Shown in pieces: positions 30,690 to 39,807 of a DNA stretch of 64,000 bases; the first letter of the stretch is position 1; each line of letters starts with the position of its first letter. The notes beneath the pieces were generated by a model that had not been told where the DNA came from, ran no database searches, and worked only from the letters and a program-made list of their open reading frames with translations. The position numbers and the translations under genes are program-made. This DNA is from Ophiocordyceps camponoti-saundersi (nom. inval.) (lineage: Eukaryota; Ascomycota; Sordariomycetes; Hypocreales; Ophiocordycipitaceae), in assembly GCA_003339415.1 (NCBI GenBank), contig PDHQ01000010.1:310740-374739 (forward strand). The letters run 5' to 3'.

Positions 30690-32949
30690 TCAAAAACTCC
30701 GAGCCTTGTCAATGTACTCCTGCGAAGGAGTCTCGTATTCACTGACAAAGTACGTCTCGCAGTTACGAGACAGCCAGACGTTGAACTTGCCCATTTCCTC
30801 TCTAAGGCGGGATACAGACTGCTGATCCATGTTGGTCTGAGCCAGGAGCTCGGGCAGCGAGACTTTGTATAGACCTGTCAGTTCTCGACCCAAAGGGAGA
30901 TAGCCTCATGACCGAAATCGGGAAATGAAAAGGAAAGAAAGAAAGAAAGAAAGAAACGTACCAATTAGCCGTGCAAGGTGCTCGGCACCATAGACGTCGC
31001 TCACGCTCTTGTACTGAGACGTCTCTTCTGTATTGTTATCCCACAATGTGCGAAAGTTCATGTATTGATGGCGCTCAAATCTAGTTTTTCCTCTCGTCAA
31101 CGCATGCTCCTGATCACGAGGGCCTCGTCAGTCACTCACCGGTAGAGTAGGATTCTGCTCAGTGCCTTTTCAAAGTACTCGCGGAGGCCAGCAATCACCT
31201 CCTCCAGAATATCCATGCTGGAAGACCCTTGTTCCCGATGGGGTTTTTCGTATTCGAGATAATTTTCGAGAATCTTGTTGACTGGATTGGGATGTGGGAG
31301 AGGCACCAGTTGATTGTTTTTGGTGATGTTCTCCCAGTCGTCGACCAGCATCGCCTGAACGTGGTCAGGCATTGGGATGATGATCATTGGCTTGTTGTGA
31401 AATGCGTCCTCCTGATTGATACCTGATCAGCTCGCTCTGCGTCGTGTCCAGGCGTATCCAAGAGTAAAAAAAAAATCAAGCGCGGCTGTTGCCAGAAACC
31501 CTCGATCGCTCGATCGGAGGTGATTGCGAGTCCCACGAGACCTCGACTTTGGGTTCCTCCTCCACCGCTGGCTGCGGCAGGCTTTTGTTTTCTTTCTTGT
31601 GAGACCGAAGTGTCGCGACCTTTGGCGGTGCTTGAGAGACCATGCAGTAGCGAGAGTCGAAGAGAATCTTCCCCGAGGCGCTCACGTAGCGATGATCAGG
31701 CTTTGGCAACTCTGTGAGGTGGTCCTTGACCTCGCGATAGCGCTTGTCGTTGATGATGGTCCACTTCTGGCTCATGCGAGAACGTGGAATCCGGTAACTG
31801 GAGTGACCGAAATTCCGACAAGTAGGATCGCTTGAGCTCCCATCGGAGAGCGTAGTCGGGCTGCCGACGATGGGTAACCGCACGACGGGGGCTTCTTCAG
31901 GGGCGCCTCGAACGTTTGAGACGGGGAATTCGTGCTGAGTGGGGGTGAAAGCCGGCTTCACGGACAGAGAAATCGCATCACGCAGCCTCTCCGCGGTGGT
32001 CCTTTCTCTTGGAGCCTGATGCTTGACCACTCGTGACGCCTTGTGCGGTCCCTTCTTGGCTGTCTCCTTTGCTCTGGGCATCGGGGCGAAAGAAATATCA
32101 AGAGGATATATGATGAGGGTGTGAAGGGGGAAAAAAAATCGTCGGATGAAGTGAAAAGCAGCAAGTTTGAAGAGAAGTGAGGTGAATGGAGGAGGAAGGA
32201 TAAGAAAGCAAACTTGCTTTGGGGGAAGAGTGTGATTTATACAGGGGCCAGGAGACAATAGGTCGACCGCCTTGGTAGCCTTTGGAGATGCCTATTGACA
32301 GAGGGGAACAATATGGGCAGAACGCAGGCGAAAACGCTATTATCAAGGTAAAGCTGCGATACTGAGCCGCACATGACAATAGGTGGGAAGTATCCGACCA
32401 TGGCCAACGATGGCAAAGAGATGAGACCTTAAGCTCTGGTCACGCAGACAGACAAGCAACACATGTCGAGAGCGGAGAAGGAAGCACTCTTCCTCCCACA
32501 AGTCGTAACTCCGTAAGACGAAGGAAAGAACAAGAGAAAAAGCTGCTCACCTGCTCGAGCTCCCAATCCTTACCGCGCCGGCCTCTGGGCCCCTGAGCGG
32601 CGGAGGAGGCTCGCTCTTCACTACCGCGAGCCGACTCACCACCGTTGCGAGGGTTCTTCTTGGGCTGCTTCGCAATCTTCTGTAAGCTATGCTTCAGCTG
32701 CGCATGAAGCTGCGCCGCCAGTTCTTTATGCTCGTCATCGAAAGGGCGGATGCGGTCGGCCAAAACCCAATCGTCCCAGGTGCTCTTCCAGCCCTTGTAA
32801 TGAACCTTGAAGCGATAGCCCTCGCCGGGCTTGTTCCTCAGTTGTACTTCCATGATCTTGGCCTCGTAGAGCATGTCCATGTGGAAGCAAAGCACCTTTT
32901 CGTCTTTGCTGAAGGGCGGCGCCTGCTGCTGCTGCCGGGTGGGAGGCAT
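30690..32949 (-). CDS. EAF3: EAF3/MRG15 chromatin protein (chromo barrel + MRG domain)
   Basis: Exons are 32949-32551, 31411-31140, 31080-30962 and 30862-30690, giving 320 aa. EAF3 belongs to the NuA4 acetyltransferase and Rpd3S deacetylase complexes and reads H3K36 methylation. The chromo barrel covers about residues 12-80 (KVHYKGWKSTWDDWV); after a short basic linker the MRG domain runs from about 140 to the end (MLVDDWENITKNNQLVPLP, then SLPELLAQTNMDQQSV). Intron 1 is 1139 nt (32550-31412, GTGAGC...TCAG), about ten times the local norm, and contains a whole ORF on the same strand (next entry). The join WELEQ-EDAFHNKP is what the family predicts. The last intron holds a CTTT repeat and two possible acceptors. 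Confidence 0.9.
30931..30957 (-). repeat. (CTTT)n tract in EAF3 intron 3
   Basis: Plus strand reads GAAA repeats just after the 5' splice site; in the gene's sense it is a pyrimidine tract. Confidence 0.9.
31476..32081 (-). CDS. Uncharacterised ORF nested in EAF3 intron 1
   Basis: A 201-codon ORF lies wholly inside the first EAF3 intron, in the same orientation. It starts at the ATG 32081-32079 (MPRAKETAKKGPHKASR) and stops 64 nt before the 3' splice site. It has its own TATAAA (32236-32241) 155 nt upstream and a CT-rich leader. The protein is basic at the N-terminus, Pro/Ser-rich, and has a denser segment (RMSQKWTIINDKRYREVKDHLTEL, about residues 98-121) that looks folded; the rest seems disordered. 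No family is recognised. A nuclear protein is plausible from composition. It could instead be an alternative exon of EAF3, but its reading frame would need extra splicing. Confidence 0.55.
   Translation of the reverse strand: MPRAKETAKKGPHKASRVVKHQAPRERTTAERLRDAISLSVKPAFTPTQHEFPVSNVRGAPEEAPVVRLPIVGSPTTLSDGSSSDPTCRNFGHSSYRIPRSRMSQKWTIINDKRYREVKDHLTELPKPDHRYVSASGKILFDSRYCMVSQAPPKVATLRSHKKENKSLPQPAVEEEPKVEVSWDSQSPPIERSRVSGNSRA
32236..32241 (-). promoter_or_regulatory. TATA box of the nested ORF
   Basis: TATAAA on the minus strand within cctgtataaatcaca, 155 nt upstream of the nested ATG and inside EAF3 intron 1. Confidence 0.5.
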
Positions 32950-34385
32950 GACGGCGCCAGATTCGCTTGAGGAGAAAGAAAAGAGACCGCGACGTTAAGC
33001 AGCGAGGCGAGGCGATGAGGGCTACGGCTGTAGGGTCGAGGTGTTGGTTAGGGGAGAGAAGCCGGCGGGGAGGGAACGGATGTCGTGAGTGAGTGAGTGA
33101 ACGGAAACGCGACTTTGCACCACAGTGTCTATACAGTGTTTCTTCGTTTCCAGGGCAGACGATACAGCGGGCTACAGTGCGTGTCGTCTGTCTTTCTCCG
33201 CCTACGCTCAACGTGGGGTGATCCCTGGAACCATGGCCGTGCGAGCGTTCATCTGCTGTACGGCTACTGGACTTGTTTGTACAGTGTGCACTGTCTTCAT
33301 TCACACATACCTCTTGTCAAGGTCAGGCTCGCCCTAGTCTTCAACCCTTCAAAGAGTTGGGCATAATCTACGGATAGAGCGAAGAGAAGTTACATCCAAC
33401 TGGATGTCTTGAATCACTGATCCCACTATTGACCTCAACTGGTCTGGTTCTGCCGGTTCCATCTAGTAGCGCTTCGCCTATCTAATTTAACAGACAAGCG
33501 AGAACCTTCCTACGGACGTAGACCGAACCTCAGCTCACCTAAGGGGCCAGACTGGTGATTCACAACCATACTCATATTTACCAGGCGTCTACCCGCCACG
33601 GCTATTGTGGCGAATAGCAGCGTCGCTCTCATCTGAGCGCACTACTTTAATGATTCCGATGTCGCATCCGTCCTGATACTGTATTCGGCCAGCGAGGGGC
33701 TGCCTCATTCTTCTCGAGATGCCACAACAGTATGGCTAGATACTTGACATTGATGGCCGAGATGTTCGGTCTCTCAACAACAAATTTTCCCAATAGCTGG
33801 TTGGTCGATAACTATGTATAGGTGAGCAAAGGCCGATCCTAAGGCCAATTCTAGCAAGCCATGGAGGAAAACAGGACCAGGAGAAGCACGCGTTGATATA
33901 TTTCACTTCTGCATCAACAATCTCCCGGCCAAGACGGAAGAGCCTTAGGTCGACGATCGTAAGGAGGTCGAGCTGCTCAAAGAGTAGGCGAAGACTTTGT
34001 ATCGGCATACACACCTACATACATACATTCGTGAGAGAACTGTCGAACAGGGATCGTCTTCTGAGCAACGCCTAGCTGGTAGCCGCCGAGAGGAGCAGAA
34101 TGGCCAGTGAGGTGCGATGTGAAGATTGGCAATGGACTACGAACTCAACAATTGACATGAGCATCTAGGATAGAGCCTCAGATCTTATCATGACGAGGTC
34201 TCAAGGTGAGTATGTATGTATGTATAATCACGAAAAAGGGGAGCATTGGACCGTACAGTGTTCTTCAAAGACCCACGTACACTGTACCCTCTTTCGCGCC
34301 AACACTTCACAGCGCCTCTCCACTGGCCGCGACTCTCGCAGCCTCATAGCAACCACCAACCGACCACGTTCTCGATACCTAGACC
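32950..34385. other. Divergent intergenic region, EAF3 to NKP2-like
   Basis: No gene recognised. Small ORFs near 33736-34014 (minus) have no clear start or motif. TATG/CATA repeats occur near 34016-34027 and 34206-34222. Confidence 0.55.
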
Positions 34386-34961
34386 ATGGCGCCCCCCACG
34401 GAGAAGGAAATCCTCACCAACTACCTCACACAGCCGGCGCCGCTCACCGCGATCACGACGCTATCTCAATTCCAGGCCCTGTTCCCTCGACCTCACCGCG
34501 CCTCACCCCTCGTCCGTTCTCTGTTCCGCGATCTCCAGGCGCAGCGCGCGGCGACTGTCGACGACGTCTCCGCCAGCATCGCGCAAGAGGCCACGCGCGG
34601 GGTGGCGATGAGGCGCGAGGTGCTACGCCTACGACAGGACGCGAAGCGGACGGAACCGGATGTCGAGCTCGACATCGAGCGCGCTCTCTTCGGTTCCGCC
34701 GCACGGGAAGGCGGCGGTGATGACTCCATCAAGGGCCATTCGCTCCGTTCGGTTCTACTGGAACTTGAGGGCGCCGTCAAGGCGCTTGAGGCCGAAATTA
34801 GGATTCTTACAGACGAGGAGGAGGCCCTGAGCGAGGAAGTGAGGCAGACCATCAGTGGGTTGAGTGATTTGCGCTACGGGAAGTTTGCCAACGGCGCTTT
34901 GAAGGGTCAGGTTTCCAGTGGGCTTGACTCGCTTTGTGAGGCGTGTCATGATAAGGCTTGA
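34386..34961 (+). CDS. Inner-kinetochore protein, Cnl2/NKP2 family
   Basis: A single exon of 191 aa. The start APPTEKEILTNYLTQPAPLTAITTLSQFQALFP matches the Cnl2/NKP2 family, whose members bind the COMA part of the constitutive centromere-associated network (CCAN). A helical middle (REVLRLRQDAKR) and the block DVELDIERALFG are also typical. A predicted coiled coil follows (VLLELEGAVKALEAEIRIL, about 122-140). The gene is tail-to-tail with the ER protein at 132 nt spacing and lies 1.5 kb from a second CCAN gene. Confidence 0.82.
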   Translation: MAPPTEKEILTNYLTQPAPLTAITTLSQFQALFPRPHRASPLVRSLFRDLQAQRAATVDDVSASIAQEATRGVAMRREVLRLRQDAKRTEPDVELDIERALFGSAAREGGGDDSIKGHSLRSVLLELEGAVKALEAEIRILTDEEEALSEEVRQTISGLSDLRYGKFANGALKGQVSSGLDSLCEACHDKA

Positions 34962-35093
34962 TATCTGGCTCTGAAATTTTCTTTCGAAAGAAAAGGTATG
35001 TGCGTCGTCCAAACTAACACGCTATCTTCCCGAATTGAAACTGCTAAACCAAGATTCCTCGTACTAAAGGTCCTCTCACAGAATCTTCCCAAA

Positions 35094-36006
35094 TCAATTT
35101 CTCGCTGCCGTTCCGGCTGCAGCGCCGGGACGACGCCCTTGGTTGCCCTGGTTGCCCATGTTGCCCATACGATTGGGCCTAACTATGGTTAGCGGCTATT
35201 CTATCATCGGAAGAGGGTGGAAAAAAAAATATCGGCTCACAGCATGCGTCGGCTGGCAAAGGTCATGATAATCATAAACATCCAGTTGGGAACGAGGTTG
35301 AAGGCCCACAACGTGTATCCATAGGGGACCGACAGGCCGAGCTCGGTGGCCTTGCCGTGGAAGGGGTGGAACCAGGAATCGACTCGAACCCAATCGGCCT
35401 TGTTCTCAGACTCCCGCAGAGCGGCGATCTCAGCCGAGGTGGTGGTGGTGAGGTTGAGTCTGTGCTTGTGGACCTCTATGGAAGCGGGGGGCGGGAGCAT
35501 GGCAAAGGACCATATATTACCCGCAGCGGCCGCCCAGCTGTTGCACAAGATGGGCTGGTCGTCGCAGTTCAGGTAGCCCATGTGGGGAGAGCCGGGGACG
35601 AGGGCGAACTGGGCAGCCGTCTCGTTGAAGGCCTTCTCGACCTTGCCGCAGTGGCCTTGTAGTCAAATCAGCTGCTTTGAAGTTCTCGTCTCCGCCGTCT
35701 CGTTCATCCCTTACCGTAACACGTCTTGTTGCGGCCCGTAATCAAAACCCACCACTCCTCGGGAACGGTAGCGCCGGGCCCGACGGGCCCATAGAGCGTA
35801 TTCTTCCAGTTCTCGAGCGTCAGGGTAGACATCCTCATGGAGCCCATCTTGGCCTCGAGAGCGGCAACGGGATCGTGAGATCCGGGATTGGGGATGGCGG
35901 AGACGACACGGTTGAGGATCGTCTGCAGCTGAGCCTTGTACGGTGCTAGAGGGTCATCCTGAGCCGAGACGAGCAGCGGCAGGGCGGCGAAGATGGAGAC
36001 GCGCAT
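35094..36006 (-). CDS. ER/secretory membrane protein of unknown function, Pezizomycotina-type
   Basis: Exons are 36006-35715, 35655-35241 and 35178-35094 (introns of 59 and 62 nt), giving 263 aa. Residues 1-16 (MRVSIFAALPLLVSAQ) are a signal peptide; a single membrane segment lies near YGYTLWAFNLVPNWMFMIIM; the C-terminus is an Asn/Gly/Arg-rich cytosolic tail. The lumenal part has TCYGHCGKV, FALVPGSPHMGYLNCDDQPILC and NSWAA, a pattern that suggests a thioredoxin-like fold, although the CYGHC spacing differs from a standard CxxC site. Similar proteins occur widely in Pezizomycotina without known function. It shares a 479-nt divergent promoter with the CENP-Q-like gene. Confidence 0.75.
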
Positions 36007-36485
36007 GACGGCGGTCGAGATTGTTAGCGAGCTGAGCTGAGGAAGAATAGAAACAGTAAGAGGAATAGAGGCAAAGGCAGGGTAAGATGGAGAGAACTGG
36101 GCAGGCAGGGCTGGGTGAGTGTAAAGACGATGAAGGAAGAAGAAGAGGCGACAGCGCTGTTGGTGTTGCTTACGACTCCGAAGACCCTGAGTACCGTGAA
36201 CCACGTACCGCTAGCGCCACGGTGCGGCCCGCGGCGGTGTTGGGCGCCGAAGTTAATTTACCGAAGAGAAGCCGGACAGGTAGTCGGTACTTTGACTGTT
36301 TCATCTCGAAGCCGAGGCCGAACCTCTGCGGATGTTTGTTTGCGTTGTGAGGATATTTCTTACCACCGACTCAGCAGAATATCAGCCTCATCATCACATT
36401 GACGCGTCATTAAATAATGGTGAACGAGACATGCGGAACCTTCTACGTCTCTCAGTGCTAATGCGATTTTCTTCAGGCTCCGCCC
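36007..36485. promoter_or_regulatory. Shared divergent promoter, ER protein and CENP-Q-like gene
   Basis: A 479-nt gap between two divergent start codons, with a GC-rich core (gtgcggcccgcggcggtgttgggcgcc near 36221-36247). No further element could be named. Confidence 0.5.
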
Positions 36486-38378
36486 ATGAAGCGCAAACGC
36501 GGTCGTCCGCCCAAACAGCCGCGAGAAGACGCGTTACCCGCTGTCGACAACGGAGACGGGGAGAGACCGAGCAAACGTGGAAAGGTTGTCGATGGGGAGA
36601 CACCGTCGTCGCAGCCGCGTCAAAAGGAAAGGCTACCTCGAAAGTCGTTGATTGAGGTGACGCTGCCAGGTCGGGTGAGGGTGGACGGGGAGCAGGAGAA
36701 GGTTCGGCGGCGGCAGCAGCAGCAGCGAGAGCAGGAGAGGCAGCAGCAGAGAGAATTGGAGAAGCAGCAGGAGAAGAAGCAGAGAGAGCTGGAGGAGCAG
36801 CAGAGAGAGCTGGAAGAGCAGCAGAGGGAATTGGAGCAGCAGCAGAGACAACAGCGAGTGAAGCAAAAACAGCAACAACAGCAACAAAAGCAGCAGTCGA
36901 AGCGAGAACAGCCGCAGCGGGAACAGCCGCAAAAAGACGAGCAGCAACAAGCAATCCAACAGCCATCGGTGTCCGAGGATACGCAGCCGCGGAGGAAAAG
37001 AGGCCGTCCGCCCCGACAGAAGCCCCCACCCGAGCAAGCCGTCGAGACAGCGCCGCAGCAGACACGCGATCAACCCGCACAGCCGACTTCTGACGATGAG
37101 GTCCTTACGAAACCCCGCAAGCGCGGACGACCGTCTCTGCAAAAGAAGCTGGCGTCGCCGCGTCTGCCATCCCCTCCTCGGCAATCCCCTCCTCGGCCAT
37201 CTCCTCCCCCGCCGCCGCCGATGCCGGATAGCGAAGACCAACGGCCATTACCAAAGAAGCGTCGCCGCGCCCAGCAGAACCGTGAATCTGAAGCCGAAGC
37301 CGAAGCCGAAGCCGAAGTTGGAGCTGAAGCCGAAGCCGGAGCTGAAGCCGAAGCCGGAGCTGAAGCCGAAGCCGGAGCCGGAGTCGAAGCCGAAGCCGAA
37401 GTGGAAGCCGAAGCCGAAGCCGAAGACGATGAAGACGATGAAGACGAAAGACATCCTCGGGGACCGCAGAAAGATGAAGAAGCTACTGCTGCGGTTGCGC
37501 CGCTCAGGCCCTACCCTCGCGTGGTCTCCCGCGTCCGTCACGTTCGACAGTCCACCATCAGCGCCAAATGGAAGCCCCTGACGGCACCGTCACTTGCCGT
37601 CGTCAAAACGCTCCTCAGCCTCGCTCAGCAGCCAATTTTGCAACATCTATCGGTCGCGAACCGGCGACGCGCGTACGCGTCTGACATATTGAGGGTCATG
37701 AGCCGGCGCATCTCGCGCAAAGTGGCGCGCGGCCTACCATTCCCCCCTTCCTTGATGCCCGCCCCGGCGCGTGGCCAACAGCCGTGTGACGGGGGTCGCG
37801 AGTCGGAACTCGACTTTGAGAGCGTGCTGGACGCCAAGGCCGTTCTCGAGGCCCAGCTGGAACCGGCGGCGCATGCGGTCGAGCTCCTACGAAGGGAGAA
37901 GCAGCGGATTGAAAAGGAGCTCGAGAAGGACTACGAGGCGGTCAAGGCTCTAGAGAAGGCGGCCAGAGATCAAGCGCGCGAGCACAGAGGGCTCTTGAAA
38001 AGGGCCCATCTCCTTGCGCCTCAGACGGGGACGCAACACGAGACGCGCCTCGTCGTGACTCCCGCGTCGGCGCCTCCGGATGACGTCTTTACCGTACGTG
38101 TTTTTTTTTCTTCTTTCTTTTTCATGCCGCCTTTCTTTCTTCAGCAACACCCCCCTTGCGAGATGGCGCATTCATCTGACACAAAGACTCTCCGGCAAAA
38201 ACAGGACCTTGAAGATCAAGACGTCACACAGCTGGCCGGTCATGTCGACAGCATCCGCATCAACATGCAACAGGTGGATGGTATCGTTCCGCACATAGCT
38301 CGCGGACGCGCCGCGTTGCAGGCGGTGCTATTAAATCACCTCTCAGGTGATCAGTACGAGCGCGTCGTCCTCGGCTGA
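36486..38378 (+). CDS. CENP-Q/Fta7-like inner-kinetochore protein with AT-hooks
   Basis: Exons are 36486-38093 and 38205-38378 (intron 111 nt, GTACGT...AACAG), giving 593 aa. Three AT-hooks are visible: KRKRGRPPKQ (residues 2-11), RRKRGRPPRQ (about 168) and RKRGRPSLQ (about 210). Between them is a long Glu/Gln/Arg coiled coil (about 75-155); then a Pro-rich stretch and an (EA)n repeat (about 265-315). From about 365 the CENP-Q domain follows (ILQHLSVANRRRAYASDIL, then a coiled coil with RREKQRIEKELEKDYEAVKAL), ending in VDGIVPHIARGRAALQAVLL. CENP-Q with CENP-U forms part of the CCAN at centromeres. The AT-hooks could let it touch AT-rich centromere DNA; that is inference. The intron is 3n and open, so retention is possible. 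Confidence 0.78.
   Translation: MKRKRGRPPKQPREDALPAVDNGDGERPSKRGKVVDGETPSSQPRQKERLPRKSLIEVTLPGRVRVDGEQEKVRRRQQQQREQERQQQRELEKQQEKKQRELEEQQRELEEQQRELEQQQRQQRVKQKQQQQQQKQQSKREQPQREQPQKDEQQQAIQQPSVSEDTQPRRKRGRPPRQKPPPEQAVETAPQQTRDQPAQPTSDDEVLTKPRKRGRPSLQKKLASPRLPSPPRQSPPRPSPPPPPPMPDSEDQRPLPKKRRRAQQNRESEAEAEAEAEVGAEAEAGAEAEAGAEAEAGAGVEAEAEVEAEAEAEDDEDDEDERHPRGPQKDEEATAAVAPLRPYPRVVSRVRHVRQSTISAKWKPLTAPSLAVVKTLLSLAQQPILQHLSVANRRRAYASDILRVMSRRISRKVARGLPFPPSLMPAPARGQQPCDGGRESELDFESVLDAKAVLEAQLEPAAHAVELLRREKQRIEKELEKDYEAVKALEKAARDQAREHRGLLKRAHLLAPQTGTQHETRLVVTPASAPPDDVFTVRVFFSSFFFMPPFFLQQHPPCEMAHSSDTKTLRQKQDLEDQDVTQLAGHVDSIRINMQQVDGIVPHIARGRAALQAVLLNHLSGDQYERVVLG
37285..37425 (+). repeat. (GAAGCC)n coding repeat
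   Basis: A hexanucleotide array with GGAGCC/GTTGGA variants encodes the Glu-Ala run of the CENP-Q-like protein. Confidence 0.92.
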
Positions 38379-39069
38379 GGCTGGAATCGAAATAACATGC
38401 GATGAGCGTGACTCTGGCGTCGTGCAAGGATTCTTGGGGGCTCAGGGAGTGGGACGCGTCTTCCGAAACCGTGGCTTTTTTTTTTGTTGGACGTCATCGT
38501 CAGCTCTCCTCGACCGCGTGTTTGTACGTAGAATTCCTGTTATCGGCCCGAGAGGCACGGGTTCCCCCTCCCTTAGGATCAGGATCATCTTTCGCGCTCG
38601 TCTTGTCGAATGCGGCTGAGCAGGGGTGGGAAGGGGAAGGGTCACAGCGAGGATGAAGAAGGATTACGATGACGAAAAGTGATGGATGTCTCGGCATCTC
38701 TTGTTTCACCTTTTTTTTCATTGTCTTTGGGTCTTTGCTTTTTTCTTTCCCCCGCCTATCTAGCTCTCCTAGAGTCTTGGGGGGGTGGGAAAAAGGGGAG
38801 GGAAGCGAAAACCTCCCCTCCCTGATCAAAGCTTATGGTAATCCGTAGATCCGCTCTCGTCTCCCCTTTTCTTCCCCCTTCCCGGCGCTCCTTTCCCTTG
38901 GTCCCGTTCCCCCCCTTTTGAACTACCCCCAGGTAATCTGTTCCGACGGGACCGGGGGGGGGGGGAAACCACAACGGCCCGTAGCGAAGCCAAGTGGAGC
39001 TCCGTATGTAATGTGCACGTAGATATGGGACGAGGGCGTCGATCATGCTTGGCACACGACCTTCTCCAC
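38379..39069. other. Intergenic between convergent genes
   Basis: No gene seen; several T, C and G homopolymers of 8-13 nt. Confidence 0.6.
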
Positions 39070-39807
39070 TCAAGACCGCCGGTACAGGCGAGCAAAGGTA
39101 GACGGCCGAGCTGCGCCGGGAACGTAAGTGCCGTTGCGGCCGGTCGGGAAGGGCATGACGGTGACGACGGACTGGACTGTCGTGGCGGGGGCTGCGGCGC
39201 CCGTGCTGCTGGCTGCGGACTCCGGGTCCTTGTGGAAGCTGGGGACGCGGTACTTTTCAACGACGGGAACGCGTTCGTTGGCCTCGGGCGTGGCCGTGAC
39301 GTAAACAGTCTTGGTGACGGGCGGTTGAGTCACGGTCACGGTCGAGGGGGTGCAGCGGTCTTCTGCCTCGGGAGCGGCCGAGTTGGAGGCGGCGCCGGCG
39401 CCGCGGGAGAGGGTGACGGTTGTGAGCGTCTTGGAGGTGACGGTGGTGGTGGAAAGAGAGGGTGAGGAAGAGGAGTCATCGCCATCCTTCTTCCCCTCGT
39501 CGGTTTTGCCCTTGTCGGTGTCGGGAATGGCAGCCTTGACGGCCGTGTCGACCGAAGGCGTGGCCGAGCTATGAACGTAGCTGGTGCGTGTCTTGTGAAT
39601 GACGGACGTCATGGTGGCCGTTACCGTCTCATCCTCATCGGAAGCCGACTTCTGACCGTATCCGGGACTGCCTGTGACGAGAGCGGGCTTGTAAGAGAGA
39701 CCAGCGTAGTCGGTGCCATTGTTGCGGGGGAAGTGAAGACGATGGATAGGCGTGACGGCCGAGACGGTAGAGGCTAGAATGCCGAGAACTGCGATGTAAA
39801 GCTTCAT
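39070..39807 (-). CDS. Secreted Ser/Thr-rich protein, unknown function
   Basis: A single exon of 245 aa from the ATG at 39807-39805. The signal peptide is MKLYIAVLGILASTVSA. The mature chain is rich in Ser, Thr, Ala and Val (SLSTTTVTSKTLTTVTLS, STVTVTQPPVTKTVYVT), the kind of sequence that becomes heavily O-mannosylated, with N-glycosylation sites (NGT) near both ends. The last residues (RPSTFARLYRRS) are basic and there is no hydrophobic GPI tail, so it is probably secreted or wall-associated. Only two cysteines or fewer are visible. The family is not recognised. Confidence 0.7.
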   Translation of the reverse strand: MKLYIAVLGILASTVSAVTPIHRLHFPRNNGTDYAGLSYKPALVTGSPGYGQKSASDEDETVTATMTSVIHKTRTSYVHSSATPSVDTAVKAAIPDTDKGKTDEGKKDGDDSSSSPSLSTTTVTSKTLTTVTLSRGAGAASNSAAPEAEDRCTPSTVTVTQPPVTKTVYVTATPEANERVPVVEKYRVPSFHKDPESAASSTGAAAPATTVQSVVTVMPFPTGRNGTYVPGAARPSTFARLYRRS

